A DNA stretch of 64,000 bases, taken from positions 40,644 to 104,643 of the forward strand of contig JAFWRO010000057.1 in NCBI GenBank assembly GCA_017519885.1, read 5' to 3'. Source of the stretch: Liminaster sp017519885. GTDB lineage: Bacteria; Bacteroidota; Bacteroidia; Bacteroidales; UBA3663. The notes under the pieces were generated by a model, which worked only from the letters and a program-made list of their open reading frames with translations, ran no database searches and was not told where the DNA came from. Shown piece by piece: positions 1 to 8,916 of the stretch. A program made the position numbers and the translations under genes. The stretch's first letter is position 1; each line of letters starts with the position of its first letter.

Positions 1-2050
1 CGGAAGGAAAGACGCCCCAACGCTTGCCATCGGCAAAACGCGAAGAACCGTCGGCACGTACATTGGCCTCGAGAAGATAGCGATCCTTGAACGAATAGTT
101 TACCCTGCCGAAGAACGACAACAACGTGTATTCAGTCAGTGAACTTCCGTTGGTAGATGTCGAAGCATCGCCTGAAGAGAGTTCGTAGAGATAGTTGTTG
201 GGGAATGTGGTTCGATAGCCATTCATGCCCTTGTTCTGTGTCTGTTCGAGAGAAGTGCCAAGCAGCACATTCAGCGAATGGTCAGATACTTTGAGGTCAT
301 AGTTGGCCAATGCCTCAACATCGGTATAGAGATTATTGGAGCTGTTGACCGAAAGGGAATTGGGGCCGATGCTCTTGTTCTCGTCAAACTGTGCAGTCGA
401 TTTGAAAGTCTTGTTGTAGGAGGTATAGTAATTGGCACCAGCTTTTCCTGTCAGAGAAAGGCCTTTGATAGGTGTCGTCCACTTCAACTGTGCCGACGAA
501 GAGATGTTGGTGGAGTAGTTCTTGACAAACGATTCGCTGTCAAGCCAACCCTCAGGACAGTAGTCATCTTGGTATCCATATGTGCCATCGCTCTTCTTGC
601 CTGCAATGACAGGAGTCTCGCGAACAGCATAACCAATAATACCGTCAATGCTGCCTGATCCATAGGGAGCGCCATATCTGTTACGATAAGCATTGAGGTT
701 AAAGGTGAGAGTAAGGTTGTCGTTCAGCTCGCTTTTCATTGTAAAGAGGGCTGTAAGGCGACGGTTTTGAGTGCGATCAGTAAGACCATTCTGTTCGCGC
801 AGTCCGACGGAAAGATTATAGGTCGTGTTGCCACTGCCACCCTGCACACTGATATTGTGCTGCTGTTGGAATCCCGAGCCGCTTTCAAGAAGCCACTTGA
901 GGTGGTTGACGTTGGGGTAATGGTCGGGATCACTGCCGTTGCGGTACTTCTGGATATCGTCAGCCGAATAAACTTCTGCCCTGCCCATATTGGTCATTGC
1001 CATATTATAATAGGTGGCATAGTCGGCCGACTCAAGGAATTCGGGCAGTTCGTTGGCTGTCTGCCAACCGAACTGGTTGCTGTAAGTCACATGCGTCTTG
1101 CCTTGTACGCCCTTCTTGGTCTCGATGAGGATCACACCATTGGCAGCACGATTGCCGTAGATAGAGGCCGAAGCGGCGTCCTTGAGGAACGAGATGCTCT
1201 GAATGTCATTAGCATCGACATCGTCAATGCTTCCAGCCAATCCATCGATGAGGATAAGAGGGTCATTGCCAGCCGAAGAGAAGGTGCCCGTACCACGAAT
1301 CTTTATGGAAGCACCTGCACCTGGACGACCTGAATTGGCAACAACACTAAGACCGGGAGCCACACCAGCCAGAGCCTGAGCAGTACTCATCACGGGCTTG
1401 TTCTCCAATTCCCTTGAAGTAATGGCAGAAACGGAACCAGTGAGGTCCACTTTGCGCTGTACGCCATAACCTACGACAACTACATCGTCGAGCAACTGAG
1501 AATCTTCGGTCATGGTGACATTGACTGCGCGGCGACCATCAATGGAGATGTCTTGCGAAGTGTATCCGATGTAGGAATATTGCAACACCTTGCAGTCGTC
1601 AGGCACTTCGAGTGAATAGTTGCCGTTGATGTCGGTTACTGTACCGATCTTAGTACCTTTGGCTAAGACGGTAGCACCAGCAACAGGTTCACCAAGCTCA
1701 TCGAGGATGGTACCAGTCACAATACGGCCTTTGCGTGGGGCATCAGCTTTCTTGATAATGATGTGTTTGCCTTTCACTTCACAGGTCAGACCTGTCCCAG
1801 CAAGTATTTCTTCTATGGCGGAACCGATGTTCCCGTCAATGTCGTGGGCTTTGACGGCGACGTTAACATCGATGTCCGATGCGTCATAATCCACCGAGTA
1901 GCCCGATTGACTTTCGATGGCAGAGATGACAGCTCGCAGAGTGTTTTCCTGAGGGGAAAATCTTACAGTTTGTGCCCAGATGGCAACGGGGGCCATCATG
2001 CATAGCGAGGCAATGACGAAGCCTCGGCTCGAGTAGTGATTTTTGTTCAT
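1..2050 (-). CDS. SusC/RagA-type TonB-dependent receptor with STN domain, 3' end cut off by window edge
   Basis: Outer-membrane nutrient receptor of the SusC class. The frame is open from the ATG at 2050 to the window edge, giving about 683 codons. The order is a signal peptide (residues 1 to about 27, ending AIWAQ), an STN domain (about 28-80), a carboxypeptidase-regulatory-like beta sandwich (about 95-170), a TonB plug after the DDVVVVGYG motif, and the first barrel strands, which include the SusC-typical RADGSSRF near the edge. The STN domain is the known contact point for FecR anti-sigma factors, and the next two genes upstream are a FecR and an ECF sigma factor. I infer that ligand uptake through this receptor triggers its own transcription. 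No SusD is visible; it would lie beyond the left edge. The substrate is unknown. Confidence 0.93.
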   Translation of the reverse strand, partial: MNKNHYSSRGFVIASLCMMAPVAIWAQTVRFSPQENTLRAVISAIESQSGYSVDYDASDIDVNVAVKAHDIDGNIGSAIEEILAGTGLTCEVKGKHIIIKKADAPRKGRIVTGTILDELGEPVAGATVLAKGTKIGTVTDINGNYSLEVPDDCKVLQYSYIGYTSQDISIDGRRAVNVTMTEDSQLLDDVVVVGYGVQRKVDLTGSVSAITSRELENKPVMSTAQALAGVAPGLSVVANSGRPGAGASIKIRGTGTFSSAGNDPLILIDGLAGSIDDVDANDIQSISFLKDAASASIYGNRAANGVILIETKKGVQGKTHVTYSNQFGWQTANELPEFLESADYATYYNMAMTNMGRAEVYSADDIQKYRNGSDPDHYPNVNHLKWLLESGSGFQQQHNISVQGGSGNTTYNLSVGLREQNGLTDRTQNRRLTALFTMKSELNDNLTLTFNLNAYRNRYGAPYGSGSIDGIIGYAVRETPVIAGKKSDGTYGYQDDYCPEGWLDSESFVKNYSTNISSSAQLKWTTPIKGLSLTGKAGANYYTSYNKTFKSTAQFDENKSIGPNSLSVNSSNNLYTDVEALANYDLKVSDHSLNVLLGTSLEQTQNKGMNGYRTTFPNNYLYELSSGDASTSTNGSSLTEYTLLSFFGRVNYSFKDRYLLEANVRADGSSRFADGKRWGVFPS

Positions 2051-2193
2051 CTGATTTGTTGTTTATGTTAATTAACTCGTGTGTCGTGTTGTGATGGTTA
2101 TGGCAGGTCGGCAATCTGCCTTTTCACAAACAAGAAAGCAAGAGTTATGGGCACACACAAACGAAAATCATTTTTTTTGTTTTTTTATCGAAA

Positions 2194-3207
2194 TTATTTA
2201 GTAGGCGACAAATAGATTGTATCGCCTTCTTCCCTATAGGTGAATCGCTGGCTAAGGTTGCCCAAGATATCCAAAGCGTCGTGAAGCGTTTCATCAGCGC
2301 GGAACTTGACAAAGAACTTGCCATTCATTCTTTCAATATGGTCACAGATAATGGTCACGTTATACTTGCGCTCCAAGGCTTGGAGGATGGTCTTGAAGTC
2401 CTCTCCTTCGAAGATCAGGTTGCCCTTTTCCCAAGATAGGCGTCGGCTTGCATCTATTTCGGTGAGGGATACTTCTCCGGTTGCCTTGTTGTATACAAGG
2501 TTCTGATTGGGCGACATTATGTATGTGCGGCCTGAGGTCTTGGCCTCGGCCTCCACAATCACTACTTTGGTGCGACCTTCTTCGAGCACGGTGCTCACCG
2601 TACGGGCATCAGGGTAGGCTTGTACCTCGAACTTCGTTCCTAAAGCAGTAACGTTGATGCTTTGAGTTTCTACTGTGAAGGGGCGTTTCTCGTCTCTAGT
2701 GACATCGAAATTAGCCTCGCCCGACAAGAAGACGTTTCGCTTCCCTTTGCCAAAGCGACGTGGATAGATAAGTGTCGTACCGGCATTGATGGTCACTCGT
2801 GTACTGTCCTCGAGGCAAAGGAATTTGGTCTGTCCGTAAGGAACACTGATATGCACGAACTCGTCACCAATGTCAGAGCGGAAACTTCCAATAAAATAGG
2901 ATGCGACTGCCAGCACAGCCATCAAGCCGATGGCAGCGGCTGCCGACCAATATTTACGGCGCTTTGATGGCTGGTCGGTTGTGCTGTTATTATAGCCTAT
3001 TCTGGACTTCAATGCTTCCAGATCATTTAATGTCTGCATGTCTATTCCCGCCATACTTTCTTCCCAAAGGTGCTGCATAGCTTCGTCCTTGGCATTGTCT
3101 TCATCCGAAGAGTTGACCATCCACCACGCGAACTTGCGACGTGTGGATTCCGAGAGATGACTGTGGAAGTAAGTCCTTATGATTTTTTCTATATTCAATT
3201 TGCTCAT
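2194..3207 (-). CDS. FecR-family anti-sigma factor
   Basis: Single-pass inner-membrane anti-sigma factor of about 337 residues. I start at the ATG at 3207 (MSKLNIEKII), not at the longer frame start at 3255, because the intervening residues look like leader. A cytoplasmic N-terminal segment is followed by one membrane helix at about residues 80-100 (AAAAIGLMAVLAVASYFIG), a periplasmic FecR domain (about 115-220, with GEANFDVT and LGTKFEVQAY) and a C-terminal DUF4974 domain (about 255-335). It lies between the ECF sigma gene and the STN-type receptor, the usual order of a trans-envelope signalling unit. I infer it holds the neighbouring sigma factor inactive until the receptor signals. The STN partner is inferred from position. 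Confidence 0.92.
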   Translation of the reverse strand: MSKLNIEKIIRTYFHSHLSESTRRKFAWWMVNSSDEDNAKDEAMQHLWEESMAGIDMQTLNDLEALKSRIGYNNSTTDQPSKRRKYWSAAAAIGLMAVLAVASYFIGSFRSDIGDEFVHISVPYGQTKFLCLEDSTRVTINAGTTLIYPRRFGKGKRNVFLSGEANFDVTRDEKRPFTVETQSINVTALGTKFEVQAYPDARTVSTVLEEGRTKVVIVEAEAKTSGRTYIMSPNQNLVYNKATGEVSLTEIDASRRLSWEKGNLIFEGEDFKTILQALERKYNVTIICDHIERMNGKFFVKFRADETLHDALDILGNLSQRFTYREEGDTIYLSPTK

Positions 3208-3269
3208 TTTTGCTTCGTTTATAAGTAAGAAAGCTAAATGATGGTTTGCACACAAGGGATTGAATTATT

Positions 3270-3827
3270 TCATGCTCCCCAAAGCAGGAGGGCGAGGAAG
3301 GTTACCTTGCGTATTGCTGCCAATGCGGTGGTAATGTGGTTTTCCACGGTGCGCTTGCTGATGCCAAGCTTTTGGGCTATTTCCTCGTTCGACAACCCTT
3401 CCTTACGGCTCATCTCAAAGACGCGTCGTCGTTGTTCGGGCATGTTCTTTACTGTAAGTTCAATGAGTTGCTGAAGTTCTTGGGCAAAGAGGCGTTCTTC
3501 GGTGTCGTCGGTCTCTGTGGGGGTATATAACATCAGTTCCACATACTTGTCGTTGACAAGCTGATGGTCGAAGTGGTTGTAGATGGCAAACTTGGCCGTC
3601 TTAAAGAGGAAGGCCTTGAAGGAAAGTATCTCTCCGCATCTTTGTCTGTTTTCCCATAGTCTCAGAAAGATGTCCTGGCTCATGTCGCGGGCTTCCTCGA
3701 CATCCTTAATGAAGCCATTGATAAATGCAACCAGTCGTGGCTGATAATATAGGAACAACAGTTCGAAGGCTCGATTGTTTCCATTCGCAAATGCTTGGAT
3801 GTATTCTTTTTCTTCGGTATCTGTCAT
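3270..3827 (-). CDS. ECF-type RNA polymerase sigma-70 factor
   Basis: About 185 residues. Region 2 is visible in the first half (RAFELLFLYYQPRLVAFI, then DMSQDIFLRLWENR) and region 4 ends in a helix-turn-helix, NEEIAQKLGISKRTVENHI. The ATG at 3827 is used, because a Bacteroidota-type promoter at 3873-3903 would place the transcript start downstream of the longer frame's first codon at 3902. The gene leads a minus-strand run sigma-FecR-SusC. The family activates transcription of its cognate receptor genes, often glycan or mucin utilisation loci in Bacteroidales. The target promoter is not identifiable here. Confidence 0.92.
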   Translation of the reverse strand: MTDTEEKEYIQAFANGNNRAFELLFLYYQPRLVAFINGFIKDVEEARDMSQDIFLRLWENRQRCGEILSFKAFLFKTAKFAIYNHFDHQLVNDKYVELMLYTPTETDDTEERLFAQELQQLIELTVKNMPEQRRRVFEMSRKEGLSNEEIAQKLGISKRTVENHITTALAAIRKVTFLALLLWGA

Positions 3828-3872
3828 GAGTGTTACGCGATAAGATCGGGTGTTTCCATCGTTTTCTTTCGG

Positions 3873-3903
3873 CAAAGATATGATAAATAAATGAATTGAC
3901 AAA
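3873..3903 (-). promoter_or_regulatory. Bacteroidota-type promoter of the ECF sigma gene
   Basis: Read on the minus strand, a TTTG box (3900-3903) and a TATCTTTG box (3873-3880) are separated by 19 nt. This matches the TTTG / TAnnTTTG consensus. The predicted transcript start near 3866 leaves a leader of about 40 nt before the ATG at 3827. Confidence 0.7.
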
Positions 3904-4010
3904 ATATTTGAGAGAAAATGTTATGTGATTTCATAATTTTCAAGTCTTCATGTCGCTGAATTCCTGCTCAAGATAAAGAAACTTTGTTTTCTGTCAGAAG
4001 CAAGCATTGT

Positions 4011-4200
4011 GACGGCCGACAGAGTGCAATATCCGATTGCGGAAACATTATGTCGGCCGACAGAGTGCAATATCCGATTGCGGAAGCATTGTGACGGCCG
4101 ACAGAGTATTCTATCCGTTTGGAGCAAGCATTGTGTCGGCCGACAGAGTGCTCTATCCGTTTGGAGTAAGCATCCTGTCGGCCGTCAGAGTACTTACTTC
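4011..4200. repeat. Tandem array, five units of 41-42 bp
   Basis: Units begin at 4011, 4052, 4093, 4135 and 4177. Each opens with a variant of the palindrome TGTCGGCCGACA followed by AGAGT. The first two units continue with GCAATATCCGATTGCGG, whose GCAAT/ATTGC ends are complementary; later units carry CTATCCGTTTGGAG instead. The fifth unit is degenerate (GTCGGCCGTCAGAG). It lies in the roughly 530-bp spacer between the divergent ECF sigma and alanine dehydrogenase genes. The open frames through it show no coding character, so I treat it as non-coding. Confidence 0.85.
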
Positions 4201-4284
4201 GGGGAGAGATTGTTTATGTCGCAAGTGGACATGACAAATGACACTAAAAATGAGTGGACTGTAACAAAAAAACAATGCATCTAT

Positions 4285-4314
4285 TTTGTTGATTCAAAAA
4301 AATTATTATCTTTG
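4285..4314 (+). promoter_or_regulatory. Promoter of alanine dehydrogenase gene
   Basis: TTTG (4285-4288), an 18-nt spacer and TATCTTTG (4307-4314) match the Bacteroidota promoter. Transcription should start near 4321, leaving a leader of about 38 nt with a clear AGGAG ribosome-binding site at 4348-4352, 6 nt before the ATG at 4359. Confidence 0.75.
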
Positions 4315-4358
4315 CCCCAGATAACCGTAAAAACACAACACTTTAAAAGGAGAATACT

Positions 4359-5465
4359 ATGAAAGTTGGAATTCCAAAAGAAATCAAGCAGGGCGAGAGC
4401 CGTGTCGGCATGACGCCCGCAGGAGTGTCAGAATTTGTGAAACGTGGACACACCGTCTATGTGCAGCATACGGCGGGTGACGGTAGCGGTTTCCCTGACA
4501 AGGAATATGAGGAAGCTGGTGCTTCGATCTTGCCAACGATGGAAGAGGTTTATGCTGCTTCTGATATGATTGTGAAAGTCAAGGAACCCATCGCCCCCGA
4601 GTACCCGTTGATTCGCAAGGATCAGATTGTCTTCACCTATTTCCATTTTGCGTGCGAGCGCGAACTCACCGATGCCATGTTGAAGAGTGGCGCAGTCTGC
4701 ATCGCCTACGAGACCGTGCAGAAGGCCGATCGCAGTCTTCCTTTGCTCATTCCGATGAGTGAGGTGGCTGGACGTATGGCTACGCTCAACGGTGCCTACT
4801 ATCTGCAGAAGACCAAGGGCGGCAAGGGCAAACTCATCAGCGCTGTGCCAGGTGTAGAGCCTGCTCGTGTGCTCGTCTTGGGAGGTGGTACGGTAGGAGA
4901 GGCTGCTGCTCGTATGGCTGCCGGCTTGGGTGCAAGTGTCATCATTGCCGACATCAACCTGCCACGCCTGCGTCAGCTCGGCATGGAGTTGCCGCCCAAT
5001 GTCCACACCATTTATTCCACCGAACACAATATCCGCAAGCTTTTGCCGACGGTCGATATTGTTGTTGGTTCAGTGCTCATTCCGGGAGCCAAGTGCCCGC
5101 ATCTGATCACACGCGATATGTTGAAACTGATGGAGCCCGGCTCGGTGCTCGTCGATGTTGCTATCGACCAGGGAGGTTGCTTCGAGACATCAAGGCCCAC
5201 TACGCACGAGGATCCCGTCTATACGGTCGATGGCATCGTCCACTATTGCGTGGCCAATATCCCAGGAGCCGTGTCGCATACCTCAACCTTGGCGCTGACC
5301 AATGCCACACTGCGCTATGCACTCGCTTTGGCCGACAAGGGTTGGCAGCAGGCTTGCCGCGACGACCACGCGCTCTATCTTGGCCTCAATGTAGTCGATG
5401 GCAAGGTCACCTTCAAGGCTGTCGCCGAAGCGTTCGGCATGAAGTTTGAGCCGGTGGAGCTATGA
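4359..5465 (+). CDS. ald: Alanine dehydrogenase
   Basis: NAD-dependent L-alanine dehydrogenase, which interconverts L-alanine and pyruvate plus ammonia in the cytosol. At 368 residues it is full length for the family. The N-terminal half has the family start MKVGIPKEIKQGE, the substrate-site segments VKVKEP and YFHFA, and IAYETV. The NAD-binding Rossmann domain starts at about residue 168 (VLGGGTVGEAAA followed by an IADIN strand end). The C-terminal third holds the conserved IPGAVSHTSTLALTNATLRY. The start is supported by a strong AGGAG site. It is a single-gene unit with its own promoter and a terminator hairpin after it. Confidence 0.96.
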   Translation: MKVGIPKEIKQGESRVGMTPAGVSEFVKRGHTVYVQHTAGDGSGFPDKEYEEAGASILPTMEEVYAASDMIVKVKEPIAPEYPLIRKDQIVFTYFHFACERELTDAMLKSGAVCIAYETVQKADRSLPLLIPMSEVAGRMATLNGAYYLQKTKGGKGKLISAVPGVEPARVLVLGGGTVGEAAARMAAGLGASVIIADINLPRLRQLGMELPPNVHTIYSTEHNIRKLLPTVDIVVGSVLIPGAKCPHLITRDMLKLMEPGSVLVDVAIDQGGCFETSRPTTHEDPVYTVDGIVHYCVANIPGAVSHTSTLALTNATLRYALALADKGWQQACRDDHALYLGLNVVDGKVTFKAVAEAFGMKFEPVEL

Positions 5466-5475
5466 CCCCCTTTTT

Positions 5476-5517
5476 TCTAGAGGATCTAGATGTTCTAGAA
5501 GCTCTAGATATTCTAGG
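5476..5517. repeat. 9-bp-period TCTAGA repeat
   Basis: Five steps of 9 bp, each TCTAGA (or TCTAGG) plus three variable bases, directly after the ald stop codon. It is the same architecture as the array at 25552-25586 and the CTATAG and TTCGAA arrays elsewhere in the window. Confidence 0.8.
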
Positions 5518-5535
5518 CTCTAACAGAAACAAAAT

Positions 5536-5570
5536 ATTAGCGGCCCGATGGATTCCATCCGGCCGCTAAT
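5536..5570. terminator. Bidirectional terminator hairpin between convergent genes
   Basis: The perfect outer stem ATTAGCGGCC/GGCCGCTAAT (5536-5545 with 5561-5570) is extended by a partly paired inner stem. It lies between the ends of ald (+) and the phosphatase gene (-), so it can serve both. Confidence 0.7.
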
Positions 5571-5590
5571 GATTTTCAGATAGTCTTTTT

Positions 5591-7072
5591 TTACTTCATT
5601 GCCTTGGCATTGCCGATGCAGGAGTTAGGCATCTGGATATGGAGCATTTCACAAATAGTTGGTGCGATATCCACGATGTTGGTGGGCTCGGAGGTCTCGC
5701 CGTGATTGACGTGCCAGCCAAAGAGGACGAATGGGATGTGGGCATCGTAGGGGTTCCACATACCGTGGGTGGTGCCAACATAGTCGGGCTTGTCGCTCAC
5801 GTTCTCCCAACCAGCCTTTGCAACATAGAAGATATCACCACTGCGTGCGGGATTGTAGCCATTGGCGATGCGTTCGCGCAAGAGCTTTGGCATAGTGGTG
5901 GTGAGTGCCTTCTCGAAATCGACCACATAAATCAGTTCATCGATTTTCTTAAGTTCCTCGATGACGGCCTGCTTTACTTCGCAGAGCTTCTTGCCTGTGG
6001 TGGCGATGTAGGCGCGGTTGAGGTAGATGCGTCCGGCATTCTCACCCAAGATGACCTTGTCGTCGCCAGTTAGGCCGAGACTGGCCTTGACGTTCTCTTC
6101 GACCACCTTCAGCTTGTCCCACATCTCGAGGCCGCCCGAAGGGATGTTGTGGGCCTTCATCACGTTGGGGTTGTGGGCGCCACCGTGGTCGGCCGAGAGG
6201 AACAAGAGGTAGTTGCCGCGGCCCACTTTCTGGTCGAGCACACTGAGGAAGTTGGCGAGCTGGCGGTCGAGCTCCATATAGGCGGCGTAGTTTTCGGGGC
6301 CGCGCGTGCCGATGGCATGGCCGATGACGTCGGTCGAAGAGATGCTGATGGCCAGCATGTCGGTGATGTCGTCCTGTCCCATCTGCTCGCCGTCAAGGGC
6401 GGCGATGGCCATCTGGAAGGTCTTGGTGATGCCTTCGGGCGAGCGCTTGATATCGGTACCAGGCTTTACGCCAATCTTCTTGTTCATCTCTTGAGCCCAC
6501 TTGGGCAGCTCGTTCATATAGTAGGTCGAGCTGACGAAATGTCCGGCCGAGCCATCCCACCAGTAGGCAGCATCGGCGCCATGGCCGGCAGGCAGAATGG
6601 CAGCACGGTCCTTCAAGGCCACACCGATGACCTTGGCCTTGTAGTCGGTGGCAATCTTCAGCACGTCGCCGATGCCCGAGGCCAGGTTGTTGCGGGGTGA
6701 CATCTGTCCTTCCTTGCTGTCAGAACCGACACTCTGCACGGTTTCGTCGCCACAGCAATAGGTGCGCTTTCCGTTGATATAGAAATCGTTGCCGCAGATG
6801 CCGTGCAGGGCAGGTGTAGTGCCCGTATAGATGCTCGTGTGACCAATGGCGGTCACTGTAGGCACGTAGTTGATCATGGTGTTCTCGAAGCTGAAACCCT
6901 CGTCGACGAGTTTGCGGAGACCGCCCTCGCCATATTGGTCATAATAATAATAGAGGTAGTCCCAACGCATCTGGTCCACCACGAGACCTACCACAAGCTT
7001 AGGCCGCTGAATTTCGGCCATTGCTGATACGCATACCAGCGCAGCAACAATCATTGAAAACAGTTTTCTCAT
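5591..7072 (-). CDS. PafA-like secreted alkaline phosphatase / phosphodiesterase superfamily
   Basis: Periplasmic metal-dependent phosphatase of 493 residues with a signal peptide (MRKLFSMIVAALVCVSAMA). The alkaline phosphatase core shows VVDQMRWDY with the first metal ligand (about residue 33), the nucleophile Thr74 in PTVTAIGHTS, Asn95 in HGICGND, and the pair Lys154/Arg156 in LKDRAAILPAGH. The Asn/Lys/Arg set corresponds to the monoesterase-specific residues of PafA, so phosphate monoesters are the likely substrates. SADHGGAHNP supplies further metal ligands. It is somewhat shorter than PafA of Chryseobacterium (about 546 residues). It is monocistronic, divergent from the GH43 gene. Role (inference): phosphate scavenging in the periplasm. 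Confidence 0.9.
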   Translation of the reverse strand: MRKLFSMIVAALVCVSAMAEIQRPKLVVGLVVDQMRWDYLYYYYDQYGEGGLRKLVDEGFSFENTMINYVPTVTAIGHTSIYTGTTPALHGICGNDFYINGKRTYCCGDETVQSVGSDSKEGQMSPRNNLASGIGDVLKIATDYKAKVIGVALKDRAAILPAGHGADAAYWWDGSAGHFVSSTYYMNELPKWAQEMNKKIGVKPGTDIKRSPEGITKTFQMAIAALDGEQMGQDDITDMLAISISSTDVIGHAIGTRGPENYAAYMELDRQLANFLSVLDQKVGRGNYLLFLSADHGGAHNPNVMKAHNIPSGGLEMWDKLKVVEENVKASLGLTGDDKVILGENAGRIYLNRAYIATTGKKLCEVKQAVIEELKKIDELIYVVDFEKALTTTMPKLLRERIANGYNPARSGDIFYVAKAGWENVSDKPDYVGTTHGMWNPYDAHIPFVLFGWHVNHGETSEPTNIVDIAPTICEMLHIQMPNSCIGNAKAMK

Positions 7073-7090
7073 TTCTTTTGGAATTATAGG

Positions 7091-7110
7091 GTTATATAGT
7101 GACTATAGTT
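7091..7110. repeat. Short CTATAG-type repeat upstream of the phosphatase
   Basis: Two TATAGT steps about 9 bp apart (TTATATAGTGACTATAGTTT) in the phosphatase leader. It is the same family as 45383-45408 and 46785-46806. Confidence 0.5.
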
Positions 7111-7143
7111 TTATTAGGATTTCAGGTTGTTTTTTATTTGCTG

Positions 7144-7175
7144 CAAAAATACGGACTTTTTTCGATTCTTCCAAA
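7144..7175 (-). promoter_or_regulatory. Promoter of the PafA-like phosphatase
   Basis: On the minus strand, TTTG (7172-7175), a 20-nt spacer and TATTTTTG (7144-7151). This is a full match to the Bacteroidota consensus, about 72 nt upstream of the ATG. Confidence 0.7.
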
Positions 7176-7190
7176 TATTTTGTACGAAAA

Positions 7191-7222
7191 TTTGTTTTTG
7201 CAAAAAAAACTATCTATCTTTG
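7191..7222 (+). promoter_or_regulatory. Promoter of the GH43 gene
   Basis: TTTG (7191-7194), a 20-nt spacer and TATCTTTG (7215-7222). A second TATCTTTG lies at 7236-7243. It is divergent from, and close to, the phosphatase promoter. Confidence 0.65.
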
Positions 7223-7270
7223 CGCGGACAAATAATATCTTTGCAACATAAATTATTATCATAACAACCT

Positions 7271-8878
7271 ATGAGAACTATTTCCCGACTTCTCTTCGTG
7301 AGCCTGATGACTATGATGGCAGCAACGGTCGTTGCACAGAATCCTTACCTTCCGCTGTGGGAGTTTATTCCCGATGGCGAACCATACGTCTTCGAGGATC
7401 CCGACAATCCGGGACAGTATCGCGTCTATATCTACGGTTCACACGACAATCTGGTGACTATGTACTGCGGCTTGGACCAGGTTGTTTGGTCGGCCTCGGT
7501 CGATGACCTGCGTCATTGGCGTTATGATGGTGTAATTTTCGAATCGAAGAAAGATGCGTTGGGCAATAACCTGCATCCCGATGGCAAGGGAGATGTCCTT
7601 TTTGCTCCCGATGTCAACGAGGTGGTTGGCAAGGATGGTACAAAGACCTATTATCTCTATCCAAACAACCAGATGGGAGGCCGACAGACGATGGTCGCCA
7701 AATCGAATCGTCCCGATGGTCCCTTCGAGGTATGCAACTGGAGTCCGGACAATCCGAAGCAGACTGTCGGCATACTGGGCTTTGACCCGGCTGTCTTCAC
7801 CGACACCGATGGACGCACCTACGCCTATTGGGGCTTTGAGCAGTCGAATGGCGCCGAACTTGACCCCACGACGATGGCCACGGTGAAACCGGGGACCAAG
7901 ATTGTGGAAAATATGATACCAAGCAGCAAGCAGGATCATACCTATCGCTTCTTCGAGGCTTCGTCAATGCGCAAGATCGAGGACAAATACGTCTTCGTTT
8001 ATAGTCGTGTGACCAATGATGGAGAAGATGGTTTGCCCAGTTGCAACTACACGTTGGCCTATTGCTATGGCAACAGCCCGCTTGGTCCTTGGACCTACGG
8101 AGGCACCATCATCGATGGCCGTGGAAAGGAACATCGTCCCGATGGCACCACCGTTGCCACCGCAACACCCTTCGGCAACACGCATGGCAGCATCTGTCAG
8201 ATTGGCGACCAGTGGTACGTCTTCTATCATCGTCAGGCAGGTACCGACGAATATGGACGTCAGGCCATGGTGGCTCCCATCCGAGTGGAGGTTGTACCTG
8301 GGGAAGATGGTTATGTGCGAATCTCCGAAGCCGAATTTACTTCCGAAGGTTTCCTCACCGAGGGCCTTGATCCCTACGAAACCTATCCCGCAGGAATCGC
8401 TTGCTACTATATGGGCCCTGAACCAGCTACGCAGAACTATCCCAACGTACATTACACGGGTTCTCATACTGCTATTGTGCGTAACCAGTATGATGGTTCG
8501 TCCGACGTCTATGCTGCAGGGATGAACCGTTGTCCGATGGTTAACAACACGGCAGGTTCGGTTGTTGGCTACAAGTATTATAATTTCAGCAAAACCTTTG
8601 GCCAAACAGGATTGCAACTTGTGCTCGACTATACTCCCGATGGTGCCATCGGCACAATCGACATCTTCCTCGACCGTCCGTCAGAGGCAGAAGGCGGTGT
8701 GCACCTTGCTACGCTTAACGTGGGAGCCGAAGGCATCGGTCAGCCGACGGCTGCAAATATTGAAATGGAGCAACTGAAGTATTACAACGGGAAGCATGCC
8801 CTCTTCTTTGTATTCCATTCAGAGACACCGAAGCTATCCATTTGCCAACTCAATTACTTGCATTTCGAGAAGAAATAG
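7271..8878 (+). CDS. Secreted glycoside hydrolase family 43 protein
   Basis: Secreted five-bladed beta-propeller glycosidase of 535 residues; family members are mostly alpha-L-arabinofuranosidases or beta-xylosidases. A signal peptide (to about residue 22, VVAQ) is followed by PDGEPYVFED and VYIYGSHD (first blade, base region), FAPDV, GFDPAVF (the conserved Asp that tunes the acid's pKa, near residue 176) and FFEASSMRK (the conserved acid Glu, near residue 228). GSICQIGDQWYVFYHRQ is also typical. The last 150 residues or so look like a beta-sandwich carbohydrate-binding module, not assigned further. Substrate cannot be told from sequence. No SusCD sits next to it, so its link to the receptor pair at 12-17 kb is only a possibility. 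Confidence 0.88.
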   Translation: MRTISRLLFVSLMTMMAATVVAQNPYLPLWEFIPDGEPYVFEDPDNPGQYRVYIYGSHDNLVTMYCGLDQVVWSASVDDLRHWRYDGVIFESKKDALGNNLHPDGKGDVLFAPDVNEVVGKDGTKTYYLYPNNQMGGRQTMVAKSNRPDGPFEVCNWSPDNPKQTVGILGFDPAVFTDTDGRTYAYWGFEQSNGAELDPTTMATVKPGTKIVENMIPSSKQDHTYRFFEASSMRKIEDKYVFVYSRVTNDGEDGLPSCNYTLAYCYGNSPLGPWTYGGTIIDGRGKEHRPDGTTVATATPFGNTHGSICQIGDQWYVFYHRQAGTDEYGRQAMVAPIRVEVVPGEDGYVRISEAEFTSEGFLTEGLDPYETYPAGIACYYMGPEPATQNYPNVHYTGSHTAIVRNQYDGSSDVYAAGMNRCPMVNNTAGSVVGYKYYNFSKTFGQTGLQLVLDYTPDGAIGTIDIFLDRPSEAEGGVHLATLNVGAEGIGQPTAANIEMEQLKYYNGKHALFFVFHSETPKLSICQLNYLHFEKK

Positions 8879-8916
8879 AATAACTCTCATTGACTTCTGC
8901 GAAGCATTAACAATTT

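Noticed and set aside
4011..4200. CRISPR array
   Set aside because: Units are contiguous tandem repeats without unique spacers.
4009..4362. 117-codon frame through the tandem array and ald promoter
   Set aside because: It consists of translated 41-42 bp repeats and runs across the predicted promoter and ribosome-binding site of ald.
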